Assembly (NCBI GenBank): GCA_963764305.1
Contig: CAVXSD010000006.1
Coordinates: forward strand, 1 to 64,000
Source of the DNA: Bog-473 sp963764305
GTDB lineage: Bacteria; Actinomycetota; Acidimicrobiia; Acidimicrobiales; RAAP-2
Reading direction: 5' to 3'
DNA: 64,000 bases
In this document: positions 37,829-45,825 of the stretch, piece by piece
How positions within the stretch are numbered: position 1 is the first letter of the stretch
Layout: each line of letters starts with the position of its first letter
Notes under the pieces: model-generated
What the model was told of the DNA's origin: nothing
The model's database searches: none
The model's input: the letters and a program-made list of their open reading frames with translations, nothing else
Translations under genes and position numbers: made by a program

Positions 37829-38761
37829 TCAGTCGGTCGACAACGCCATCTCACCCATGAGGACGAGGGCATCGGTCGTCGCCGGTCCACCGAAGTCGCG
37901 GTAGAGGGCATGGACGTTGGCCACGACGCGCTCGGCCTCGCTCCACCCCGCGTAGGGCCCGAGATCGATGTCCCGCGCCGCGTCAAGTGGGGTCATCCCA
38001 GCGTCGAAACGCGCCCGTGCCTCGAGGGTCAGGAGCTCGAAGTACCCCTTGAGATCCTCGAGGGCCGCCGGCGTCGCCAGCGGCCCATGTCCCGGGACCA
38101 CCACGGTCGGGCGGAGCTCGAGGACGCGGTCACAGGCGGCGATCCAGTTCGCCACCGGCCCGGACCACACGATGGGGTGGCCGCCGTGGAAGAGGATGTC
38201 CCCCGTGAAGACGACACCGTCGTCGGGCAGGTGGACGACGGCATCCCCGGCGGTGTGAGCGGGACCCATCTCGACGAGCGACACGCCGCGGTCGCCGACC
38301 CGCAGGTCGAGCCGTTGCTCGAACGTCCGGGTGGGGACGACGAGCGGCACGTCCTCGAAGGAGAACGGGGAGAAGATCCTCTGGACGAACTGGCCGGCGG
38401 CACCGAGTGTGTCGGCCGAGCGCATCATGGCCGCCATGGCGGCCGGCGGCAGCTGGAGCATCTCCTCGGCGCAGCGGGCGGTCGCGATGATCTCCGAGTC
38501 AGCCAGGAGCGCGTTCCCGTAACAGTGGTCGCCGTTGGCGTGCGTGTTCACCACGGTGGTGATGCGCTCCGCCGACCGGGTGGCCCGGCGCATCTCGTCG
38601 AGCATCTCGGCGGTCAGTCGGAGGTCGAAGAGCGTGTCAACCAGAAGGGAAGTGTCGTCCCCGGTGATGAGCCCCGCGTTGGACCAGCCCCAGCCCCCGT
38701 CGGGCTGCAGGTAGGCCCACACACCCTCGGCCACCTCGTGCAGTCCCTTCGTGTAGGCCAC
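37829..38761 (-). CDS. Metallo-beta-lactamase-fold hydrolase
   Basis: 310 residues from the leaderless GTG 38761 (an in-frame start at 38812 is possible). VVNTHANGDHCYGN is the first metal motif (HxNxDH variant), MGPAHTAGDAVVHLPDDGVV the second, FTGDILFHGGHP the bridging Asp, and VVVPGHGPL the last His. The acidic-ligand pattern fits MBL-fold hydrolases that act on thioesters or lactones. Substrate unknown. Confidence 0.82.
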   Translation of the reverse strand: MAYTKGLHEVAEGVWAYLQPDGGWGWSNAGLITGDDTSLLVDTLFDLRLTAEMLDEMRRATRSAERITTVVNTHANGDHCYGNALLADSEIIATARCAEEMLQLPPAAMAAMMRSADTLGAAGQFVQRIFSPFSFEDVPLVVPTRTFEQRLDLRVGDRGVSLVEMGPAHTAGDAVVHLPDDGVVFTGDILFHGGHPIVWSGPVANWIAACDRVLELRPTVVVPGHGPLATPAALEDLKGYFELLTLEARARFDAGMTPLDAARDIDLGPYAGWSEAERVVANVHALYRDFGGPATTDALVLMGEMALSTD

Positions 38762-38769
38762 AACCGCCG

Positions 38770-38775
38770 AGCCTA
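38770..38775 (-). promoter_or_regulatory. -10 box of the MBL-fold hydrolase gene
   Basis: TAGGCT on the minus strand, 8 bases above GTG 38761; favours that start over 38812. Confidence 0.4.
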
Positions 38776-38854
38776 GGGAGGACTCGTGCGTCGCGCTTGT
38801 CCGAGGTGACACCGCCGCTCCGATGTGGCCCCGCGGGCGCGGCGGGCCGCCCGG

Positions 38855-40384
38855 TCAGTAGACCCAGACGGTCGTCCCGATCGGGTCGATGTTGGCCGCC
38901 CAGACCCAGTCGATGGCCTCGTTGCTGATGCGCACGCAGCCGTGTGAGACCGGCCGGGGCGGCACGGACGAATCGCCGTGGATGGCGTAGCCCTGGTAGA
39001 AGAACCGGGGCCGCCACAACGTGCCGAGCGAGTCGGTCACGGTGCCGTTCACCGCACGGAAGGTGCTGAAGACCCCGGTGGGGGTGTTGGCCACCGAGGT
39101 GGAGCCGTCCTGGGTGTAGGTGTAGCCACCACCGGTCGAGGTGTTGAGGGTCCACACGAGGTGGCCGTTGTTGACCACCATGAGGAGGTCATTGGCGAGA
39201 TTGATCTGGATCTCGTAGCCCGCCGCCGGCCGCGGCTGGGGGACGATGCCGGCCTGCAGGGCACCCCAGGTCGAGAGGCCCACGACACCGTCACGAGGGA
39301 GGTTGGCCGCCTTCTGCAGCGCCCACACGGCCTGCTGGGTGCTGTCGTCGAAGGAGCCGTTCGTGGTGTCGACCCAGTAGCCCAGCGCGAACAGTCGCTG
39401 CTGCAGGGATGCCACGGCAGCCCCGCTCGACCCCAACTGGAGGGTGGGGGGCGACGGCGGCGGACTCGTCGGGAGGAGCCAGTAACCCTGCCCCGAAGGC
39501 GTGGCCGCAATGGCACGGATCGGATTGGGGTTCGACTGCCCGCCCATGGAGCCGAGGAACGGCGCCGTCCCGAAGGTGAAGATGCCGCCGTCCCTGGCGG
39601 CCAACCAGTAGCCGCTGGCCGTCGCGGCCATACCCACGATGGGCGCGTTGAGCCGCGTGCCGCCCATGGAGCCGAGGAACGACGCCGACCCGTAGCTGAA
39701 GATGCCTCCGTCGGAGGCCACGAGCCAGTAGCCGTTCCCACCCGGTCCCGCCGCCATGCCCACGATCGGCTGATTGAGGTGCATCGACCCAGTCGAGCCG
39801 TAGAACTGGGCGTCGCCGTAGCTGAAGATGCCGCCGTCGGAAGCGACGAGCCAGTACCCGTGCCCACTGGGGGTGGCCGCCATGCCCACGATCGGTTGGT
39901 TGAGGTGCATCGACCCGGTAGAGCCGTAGAACTGGGCGTCGCCGTAGCTGAAGATGCCGCCGTCGGAAGCGACGAGCCAGTACCCGCCGCCGCCGGGCGT
40001 CGCCGCCATGCCCACGATCGGTTTGTTGAGGGGGAGGGCACCCGCCGAGCCAAGGAAGCCCGCGTTGCCATAGGTGAAGATGCCGCCGTCAGAGGCCACG
40101 ATCCAGTAGCCCTGACCGTCGTGGGTCGGTGCCATGCCGACCGGCGGGGCGTTCAGCGCGAGGCCCCCGGCCGGCCCGAAGTTGCCGGCGTCACCGAAGT
40201 TCACCGGCTGGGCGGGGTTGTCGGGGTAGGCGGCGGATGCGACACCCGGTGACACGGCGAGTAACACCGGCACCAGGACGGTGCAGCCGACGAGCGCCGC
40301 CCGGAGCGACCGCCCGCGTTTCTTGCGCCGCGGACGGGATCCCTCTTTGGCGGGTGGTGGCGAGGCGGTGAGCTGGGCCGGCAT
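38855..40384 (-). CDS. Secreted L,D-transpeptidase with seven 'GYWLVASDGGIF' repeats
   Basis: 509 residues, exported by SLRAALVGCTVLVPVLLAVS ... ASA. Residues about 60-305 are about seven ~42-residue repeats centred on GYW(L/I)VASDGGIF(S/T)YG, probably a beta-propeller-like surface domain. A peptidoglycan-binding_1 domain follows (LGSSGAAVASLQQRLFALGY, FDDSTQQAVWALQKAANL), then the YkuD catalytic domain (EIQINLANDLLMVVNNGHLV ... YAIHGDSSVPPRPVSHGCVR) with HGCVRISN as the active-site motif. It would form or edit 3-3 cross-links. RBS AAGGAG 6 bases ahead. Confidence 0.92.
   Translation of the reverse strand: MPAQLTASPPPAKEGSRPRRKKRGRSLRAALVGCTVLVPVLLAVSPGVASAAYPDNPAQPVNFGDAGNFGPAGGLALNAPPVGMAPTHDGQGYWIVASDGGIFTYGNAGFLGSAGALPLNKPIVGMAATPGGGGYWLVASDGGIFSYGDAQFYGSTGSMHLNQPIVGMAATPSGHGYWLVASDGGIFSYGDAQFYGSTGSMHLNQPIVGMAAGPGGNGYWLVASDGGIFSYGSASFLGSMGGTRLNAPIVGMAATASGYWLAARDGGIFTFGTAPFLGSMGGQSNPNPIRAIAATPSGQGYWLLPTSPPPSPPTLQLGSSGAAVASLQQRLFALGYWVDTTNGSFDDSTQQAVWALQKAANLPRDGVVGLSTWGALQAGIVPQPRPAAGYEIQINLANDLLMVVNNGHLVWTLNTSTGGGYTYTQDGSTSVANTPTGVFSTFRAVNGTVTDSLGTLWRPRFFYQGYAIHGDSSVPPRPVSHGCVRISNEAIDWVWAANIDPIGTTVWVY
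39755..39995 (-). repeat. Near-identical 126-bp tandem repeats in the L,D-transpeptidase gene
   Basis: Two adjacent 126-bp units (starting at 39755 and 39881) differ at only a few bases over about 115; neighbouring units are more diverged. Copy number could change by recombination. Confidence 0.8.
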
Positions 40385-40393
40385 CGTGGCTCC

Positions 40394-41383
40394 TTAGGGT
40401 CGGCTCCGGGCGTGTGCCAACACGTCGGGGTTCACCACGTTGATCGGGGCGCCGTCCGCATAGGCATTGACCTGGTCGAAAATGTCGCTGAACTGTAGTT
40501 CCCATTCCTCGCTGGTCACATAGCCGATGTGGGGCGTGCAGACGACGTTCTCCATGGTCAAGAGGGGGTCCGTGGAGTCGAGTAGGGGCTCGGACTCGAA
40601 GACGTCGACGGCGGCCCGGCCCGGCCGACCGGCGCGCAGGGCGCCCACCAGGGCTCCGGGCTCAATCAGACCGGCCCGGCTCGTGTTCACCAGCAGGGCG
40701 TCGGGTCCCATACGGGCCAACTCGGCTGCCGTCACGATTCCCCTGGTGGCGGGGACCAGGCGCAGGTGGAGGGACACCACGTCGCTCGTGGCGAACAGCT
40801 CGGCGTCGTCCCGGACCGGGGTCACCCCGTCGGCCCGGGCCCGTTCCAGGGACGTCGGCCTGGACCAGGCCAGGACGTCCATGTCGAAGGCCCGTCCGAA
40901 GCCGGCGACGACGGCGCCGATCCGGCCGTAGCCGTAGATGCCCAGGGTCTTGCCCCGCAGTGTCCGGCCGACCCCGGCCTGCCACCGCCCGGCGCGCAGC
41001 GACGCCACCTGCGCGGGGAGCTGGCGCATGGCTGCCAGGACGAGCGCCCACGTCAGCTCCGCCGTGGCGTAGGACGGCGAGCCCGCGTGCAGGTTCGAGC
41101 TGACGATGATGCCCAGCGCAGTGCAGGCGTCGGCGTCGATGTGGGGGTAGACGCTGCGCTGGCGGATCAGCCGGAGGTGCCCCAGCCGCCCGAGGAGGGG
41201 GGCGCGCACCTCGGTCCGCTCGCGGATGAGCACGAGTGCCTCCGTCGTGGCGAGTCGCCGCGCCAGCGTCTCGGTGTCCCGCACATGGTCGGTGAAGACG
41301 GTGACGTCGTGGCCCGACAGCTTTTCGAAGCAGGGGAGCGTCCGGACCGTGTCGAACCAGTCGTCGAGTATGGCGACCCTCAC
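40394..41383 (-). CDS. D-2-hydroxyacid dehydrogenase family protein
   Basis: 329 residues. NAD site LGIYGYGRIGAVVAGFGRAF (about 147-166); catalytic Arg in LLVNTSRAGLIEPGALV, Glu in DVFESEPLL, and His in VCTPHIGYVTSEEWE. The N-terminus MRVAILDDWFDTVRTLPCF is typical of the phosphoglycerate-dehydrogenase-like branch. Substrate unknown. Gap to the transpeptidase is 9 bases; 12 bases separate it from the carbonic anhydrase upstream, so a transcription unit is likely. Confidence 0.85.
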   Translation of the reverse strand: MRVAILDDWFDTVRTLPCFEKLSGHDVTVFTDHVRDTETLARRLATTEALVLIRERTEVRAPLLGRLGHLRLIRQRSVYPHIDADACTALGIIVSSNLHAGSPSYATAELTWALVLAAMRQLPAQVASLRAGRWQAGVGRTLRGKTLGIYGYGRIGAVVAGFGRAFDMDVLAWSRPTSLERARADGVTPVRDDAELFATSDVVSLHLRLVPATRGIVTAAELARMGPDALLVNTSRAGLIEPGALVGALRAGRPGRAAVDVFESEPLLDSTDPLLTMENVVCTPHIGYVTSEEWELQFSDIFDQVNAYADGAPINVVNPDVLAHARSRP

Positions 41384-41395
41384 TCCGTCACCGCC

Positions 41396-41884
41396 TCAGC
41401 CCGGTCGCTCCCAGCGCACGACGTCCTCGAGCTCGCCGCTCTCCACGTCGTAGACCAATCCCGCGATCACCCGTAGCCGCTCTAGGTAGGGCGTCCGGGC
41501 CAACAGGTCCACGTCCTCGCGCAGGGCTGCGGCATGGTCGTCAATCGGGAAGAAGCCCAGGTCCGCCCCCGTCAGCTCACGGAGCTGCGCGTCACTGACG
41601 CCGGCGAGGCCGCACTTGGTGTGCTGCATCACCACGGCGGTGTCCACCCCGAGGACACCGCTGGAGAGCGCCAGACTTCGCAGCACGTCATCGGTGACGC
41701 GGCCGCCGGCGTTCCGGATCACGTGCGCCTCGCCGAGATGGAGGCCGAGCACGGCGAAGACGTCGATGCGGGCGTCCATGCAGGTGACGACGGCCAGATG
41801 CCGTCCGGGACGTGGATCGGCCACGTTGGCGCGTGCCGCGGAGTACGACTGATTGGCAGCGAGGAGGTCGGAGATGCGCGTCAT
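41396..41884 (-). CDS. Beta-carbonic anhydrase
   Basis: 162 residues. Zinc ligands C35 and D37 region in VVTCMDARIDV, H88 and C91 in VMQHTKCGLAG; the Asp-Arg pair of the active site is in CMDAR. Interconverts CO2 and bicarbonate. Short actinobacterial (Rv1284-like) type. ATG start; 41 bases from the CoA transferase stop. Confidence 0.9.
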   Translation of the reverse strand: MTRISDLLAANQSYSAARANVADPRPGRHLAVVTCMDARIDVFAVLGLHLGEAHVIRNAGGRVTDDVLRSLALSSGVLGVDTAVVMQHTKCGLAGVSDAQLRELTGADLGFFPIDDHAAALREDVDLLARTPYLERLRVIAGLVYDVESGELEDVVRWERPG

Positions 41885-41926
41885 GCGTCGCTGGACCGTA
41901 ACAGCACGGGACCCGGCCGCCCGTCG

Positions 41927-42982
41927 TCAGGCGGGCCCGGCGAAGCCTTGGCCGCGGTGCTGGTCGAGCGCTGGGACGGTCCGGGCGCCGTCGGGCAGTG
42001 GGAGTCGGATGGGGAAGGTGGGGAACGGTGCTGCGGCCAGCATCCCCTGGCGGTCGAGCACCGGGGCCACGGGCACGCCGGCGGCGACCAGGCGGGTCAC
42101 CAGTTCGTCCCGGGGCCGCGTCGCGATGGCCGCACCGATGGCGTGCTGCAGCTCGGCCCCGTTCCGGCACCGCTGGGCGAAGCCGAGCGCCGCCATGTCC
42201 TCCAGTCCGAGTTCCTCGCAGAGGCTCGACCAGAAGTGCTGCTCGTTGACCACGCCGAGCGCTACCTGCCCGCCGTCGACCGTCTCGAAGAGCCCGTAGC
42301 CGGGTGTGGGCGTCGAGGGGCCCCGCGACCCCGCCCCGTTGGCCGGTTCGGCTCCGGCCGGTCCCGTCCAGGTGGCCAGGACGTCGGTCATGGAGATGTC
42401 GAGGGAGGCGCCCTCCCCGCTCGTGACACGGCCCAGCACGGCGGCGCAGATGCCGAAGGCGGCGGTCAGCCCGGCGGCCAGGTCCGCGGCCGGGAGCGGG
42501 GGGATGGCCCTGGCAGGGCCGCCCTCGGGTGCCAACGCCCCTGCCCACGCCTGGTAATTCACGTCGTGGCCGGGGAGCGCGGCGCGGGGGTCGTGTTGCC
42601 CGTAGCCGGAGATCGAGCAGTAGACGATGGCCGGGTTCAGCGCCCGCACGGCAGGCTCATCCAGCCCGAGTCTGCTCAGGACCCCGGGGCGGAAGCCCTC
42701 GACGAGCACGTCCGCCTCGGCTGCCAGCTCGAGAGCCCTGTTGCGTCCGACCTCGCCCTTGAGATCGAGCTCCACACTGCGCTTTCCCGCGTTGACGGCG
42801 TCGAAGAGACCGGCGTAGTGGCGCATCGGGTCACCGCCCGGCGGCTCGACCTTGAGCACGTCGGCCCCGAGGGGCACCAGTAGCGATGTCGCGTAGGGCC
42901 CGGGACGCCAGATGCTCAGGTCCAGCACCCGGAGACCCGAGAGGAACGCGGTCGCGGCTGCCATCGGGCCAGAGTCTTGCAT
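41927..42982 (-). CDS. CaiB/BaiF family CoA transferase
   Basis: 351 residues. LSGLRVLDLSIWRPGPYATS, LGADVLKVEPPGGDPMRHYA, NAGKRSVELDLKG, and ADVLVEGFRPGVLSRLGL are the conserved N-terminal blocks of class III CoA transferases; PAIVYCSISGYGQHDPRAAL and GHDVNYQAWAGAL follow, the latter with the catalytic Asp. Moves CoA between carboxylic acids; shorter than the ~400-residue norm. A second ATG lies six codons in, at 42964. Confidence 0.85.
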   Translation of the reverse strand: MQDSGPMAAATAFLSGLRVLDLSIWRPGPYATSLLVPLGADVLKVEPPGGDPMRHYAGLFDAVNAGKRSVELDLKGEVGRNRALELAAEADVLVEGFRPGVLSRLGLDEPAVRALNPAIVYCSISGYGQHDPRAALPGHDVNYQAWAGALAPEGGPARAIPPLPAADLAAGLTAAFGICAAVLGRVTSGEGASLDISMTDVLATWTGPAGAEPANGAGSRGPSTPTPGYGLFETVDGGQVALGVVNEQHFWSSLCEELGLEDMAALGFAQRCRNGAELQHAIGAAIATRPRDELVTRLVAAGVPVAPVLDRQGMLAAAPFPTFPIRLPLPDGARTVPALDQHRGQGFAGPA

Positions 42983-43005
42983 CGGGCGGCGGGTAGCCTC
43001 GCGGG
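42983..43005. promoter_or_regulatory. Compact divergent promoter region
   Basis: Only 23 bases separate two divergent start codons. For the + gene, TAGCCT (42994-42999) is a good -10, 6 bases from GTG 43006. On the minus strand TACCCG (42995-42990) lies 7 bases from ATG 42982 and overlaps it, though it lacks the final T. Both mRNAs would be leaderless. Confidence 0.45.
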
Positions 43006-43644
43006 GTGCTGGGTTTCGTCTCGTTCACCGAGGTGACCGATCCCTCGGCCCACGAGGCCTACAACGCCTGGCACCAGCTCGACCATCTCCCCGAGCAGTT
43101 CACCATTGACGGCATCTCGTTCGGTCGCCGCTGGGTGCGCTCGCCGCGCTGCCGCGCGGCGGAGGCTGCGACGAGCACGCTCCTCGAGCCCTTCCACTAC
43201 ATGACGCTGTACCTCCTCCGCGACGAGCAGGTGATCCCCGAATTCTTCGCCCTGGCCGAGCGGCTGCGCGCGGCAGACCGCTTCTTTGCAGCGCGGCGGA
43301 CCGTGCTGTCGGGACCCTTGGCCGTCGCCGGCCGCTGGGCCGCGCCCCGCGTGGCCGTCTCGCCCGAAGCGGTTCCTTTTCGCCCGGCCCAGGGGGTCCA
43401 CGTGGTCGTGGGCCCACAGGTGGACGGCGCCGAGTGGGTGCGCCATCCCGGAGTGGCCGGCGCCTGGCAATTCGTCGACGACGAACACGGCCGCTTCATC
43501 ACGGTTGCCTTCGTCGACGGCGACCTCTGGCGGGCCTCCGCCGCCCTCGGGGCCGCCGGCAGCGAGTCCCCAGAATGGGCGGGTCCCCTCGAGCGCGTTG
43601 ATGCCTTTCGTTGGGACTGGTTCGCTACGCTGACGCCTCAATGA
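43006..43644 (+). CDS. Uncharacterised protein, dimeric alpha-beta-barrel-like
   Basis: 212 residues. MLGFVSFTEVTDPSAHEAYN AWHQLDHLPEQF looks like the 'yn.Wh..eHlPe' entry of EthD-like ferredoxin-fold proteins, and the second half (VHVVVGPQVDGAEWVRHPGV, FITVAFVDGD) may be a second copy of that fold. Catalytic role unknown. Its stop overlaps the next start by ATGA, so it is made with the membrane protein after it. Confidence 0.65.
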   Translation: MLGFVSFTEVTDPSAHEAYNAWHQLDHLPEQFTIDGISFGRRWVRSPRCRAAEAATSTLLEPFHYMTLYLLRDEQVIPEFFALAERLRAADRFFAARRTVLSGPLAVAGRWAAPRVAVSPEAVPFRPAQGVHVVVGPQVDGAEWVRHPGVAGAWQFVDDEHGRFITVAFVDGDLWRASAALGAAGSESPEWAGPLERVDAFRWDWFATLTPQ

Positions 43645-44456
43645 CCAGTCAGAGCAAGTCGAAGGCCCAGCGGAGGGCCGAAAACCAGCGTCGCGCCGCC
43701 GAGAAGCGCGCCGCGGAGCTGCGGCAGAAGCGCGTTCGCATCGGTGTCCGCGTCGGTGGTGCCATCGTCGTGGTTGCGCTCGTCGTGGTGGTCATCACCC
43801 AGCTGACCGGGGGCGGCTCCGGCAGCGTGCCGCCGCAGTTCAAGAATCCCCACGTCCCGGTGGAGCCGATCCCGGCCTCCATGTCCTCCACGTGGGTGCA
43901 ACCACCGGCTGGGACGCCCGGTCCCGAGAGCGTCCCCGTCCCGAGCGGGCCCAAGCTGGCCACGCTGCTCAACGCGGCCACCGGCCAGTCGGTCGACGGG
44001 GTCCAGTGCCAGGCCGGCGAGCAAACGGTCGTCCATGTCCACACCCACCTGACGGTCTTCGTGGACGGCAAGGCCCGGGTGATCCCCTACGGCATCGGCA
44101 TTCCGGGGTTCCAAGCCGCGAGCACGTCGACCGGCCCTTTCGTGCAGACAGGGAGTTGCTTCTACTGGCTGCACGTGCACGCCAACGACGGGATCATCCA
44201 CATCGAGTCGCCGAGCACCACGCAGACCTTCACGCTGGGCCAGTTCTTCCAGTTGTGGGGCGTCCCGCTCAGCAAGACCCAGGTCGGGTCCGCCACCGGG
44301 CCCGTCACGGTGTTCTTCACCTCGCCGGGCAAGAAGCCCGGCATCTATACGGGCAACCCCAACAACCTCCCCCTGGGTGACCACTACGAGATCCAACTGG
44401 TCGTCGGCACGCCGATCGTGGCCCCCGTCCAGGTGACCAACTGGGGCGGGTTGTAG
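43641..44456 (+). CDS. Membrane-anchored His-rich extracytoplasmic protein, unknown function
   Basis: 271 residues. N-terminal basic coiled coil (QRRAENQRRAAEKRAAELRQ), one helix IVVVALVVVVITQL (about 37-51), then an outside domain. It has two His clusters: VVHVHTHLTVFVDGKAR and SCFYWLHVHANDGIIHIESP, plus C residues that may pair (VQCQAGE, GSCFYW). The clusters look like a metal site, perhaps copper or zinc. Seen also in other actinobacterial genomes as a hypothetical protein; no characterised homologue is known to me. It lies 4 bases before the flavoprotein. Confidence 0.7.
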   Translation: MTSQSKSKAQRRAENQRRAAEKRAAELRQKRVRIGVRVGGAIVVVALVVVVITQLTGGGSGSVPPQFKNPHVPVEPIPASMSSTWVQPPAGTPGPESVPVPSGPKLATLLNAATGQSVDGVQCQAGEQTVVHVHTHLTVFVDGKARVIPYGIGIPGFQAASTSTGPFVQTGSCFYWLHVHANDGIIHIESPSTTQTFTLGQFFQLWGVPLSKTQVGSATGPVTVFFTSPGKKPGIYTGNPNNLPLGDHYEIQLVVGTPIVAPVQVTNWGGL

Positions 44457-44460
44457 GTCG

Positions 44461-45825
44461 GTGGAGGTCGACGCCATCGTCGTCGGCCTCGGCCCGGGCG
44501 GTGAGCAGGTCGCGGAGGAGCTGGCCGAGGCGGGACTCGACGTCGTCGGCATCGAGGCGGAGCTGGTGGGCGGGGAGTGCCCGTACTGGGCGTGCATACC
44601 CTCCAAGATGATGGTCCGCGCCTCCGACCTCCTGGCCGAGGGCCGCCGCATCCCTGGCCTGGCGGGCATGTCGGTCGTCACCCCCGACTGGTCGCCGGTG
44701 GCCCGGCGGATCCGCGAGGAGGCCACCGACTTCTGGGACGACACGGTCGCCGTCGATCGCTTCAAGGGCAAGGGCGGCCACTTCATCCGCGGGAAGGCCC
44801 GGGTCACCGGTCGGGCCGCGGTCGAGGTCGGCCGACGGACGATCACGGCGCGCCGTGCCCTGGTCCTGTCCACCGGCCAGCATGCCTTCGTCCCGTCGAT
44901 GTTCGCGGGGGTGCCGCACTGGACGAGCCGCGGCGCGGTGGCCGCCGAAGCGGTGCCCGCGTCGCTGCTCGTCATCGGGGGCGGGGCCATCGGCCTCGAG
45001 ATCGGGCAGGTCATGAGCCGCTTCGGAGCCCGGGTCACCATCGTCGAGGCGGGCCCGCGGCTGGTCGGGCCAGAGGAGCCCGAGGCCTCCGAGCTCATCA
45101 CCGAGGTGTTGCGGAGCGAAGGGGTGGAGGTGCACACCGGCGTCACGATCGAGCGAGTCGAACCGGCCGGAGACACGGGCGCGACCGTGCACCTGGCCGG
45201 CGGGACGGCCTTGAGCGGCGAGCGGATGCTGGTCGCCACGGGGCGCCGGAGCGGCCTGGCCGCCCTCGGGGTGGGTGCACTGGGGCTCGACGAGGATGCC
45301 CCGAGCATCGCGGTCGACGGGCGCATGCGGGTGGCACCCGGCGTCTGGGCGGTCGGCGACGTCACGGGGAAGGGTGCCTTCACCCATGTCGCCGTCTTCC
45401 AGGCCCGGCTCTGTGTGGCGGACATCCTGGGTCGGCCGCGCCCGGATGCCGACTACCGGGCGCTGCCGCGGGTGACCTTCACCGACCCCGAGATCGGCTC
45501 GGTGGGGTTGACCGAGGCACAGGCACGGGAGCAGCGCGGGGACGTGACGGTGTTCCAGGAATCGATCGCCGCGTCAGCGCGTGGCTGGATCCACCGCGGC
45601 GAGGGCTTCGTGAAGCTGATCGCCTGCGACGGCGTCCTCGTGGGAGCGACGTCGATGGGCCCGACGGGCGGCGAGGTGCTGGGCTTGCTGGCGCTGGCCG
45701 TGCACGCCCAGGTCCCGGTCGAGACCATGCGCTCCATGATCTTCGCCTACCCGACGTTCCACCGGGCCGTGGACTCGGCGTTGTGGTCGCCCCCGAGCAG
45801 TGAGGCGAAGATCGCCGGCGCCTGA
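44461..45825 (+). CDS. Pyridine nucleotide-disulfide oxidoreductase family protein
   Basis: 454 residues. FAD site DAIVVGLGPGGEQVAEELAE; redox Cys pair C40-x4-C45 in VGGECPYWACIPSKMM; NAD(P) site LLVIGGGAIGLEIGQVMSRF; second FAD segment GVWAVGDVTGKGAFTHVAVF; dimer domain from about 345. The usual C-terminal HPTxxE is YPTFHRAV here, so the catalytic base is changed, as in transhydrogenase-like members. Substrate unknown; may act with the upstream His-rich protein, which is only 4 bases away. Confidence 0.85.
   Translation: MEVDAIVVGLGPGGEQVAEELAEAGLDVVGIEAELVGGECPYWACIPSKMMVRASDLLAEGRRIPGLAGMSVVTPDWSPVARRIREEATDFWDDTVAVDRFKGKGGHFIRGKARVTGRAAVEVGRRTITARRALVLSTGQHAFVPSMFAGVPHWTSRGAVAAEAVPASLLVIGGGAIGLEIGQVMSRFGARVTIVEAGPRLVGPEEPEASELITEVLRSEGVEVHTGVTIERVEPAGDTGATVHLAGGTALSGERMLVATGRRSGLAALGVGALGLDEDAPSIAVDGRMRVAPGVWAVGDVTGKGAFTHVAVFQARLCVADILGRPRPDADYRALPRVTFTDPEIGSVGLTEAQAREQRGDVTVFQESIAASARGWIHRGEGFVKLIACDGVLVGATSMGPTGGEVLGLLALAVHAQVPVETMRSMIFAYPTFHRAVDSALWSPPSSEAKIAGA

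Noticed and set aside
41534..42883. 449-codon frame on the plus strand
   Set aside because: Antisense to carbonic anhydrase and CoA transferase, both with catalytic motifs.
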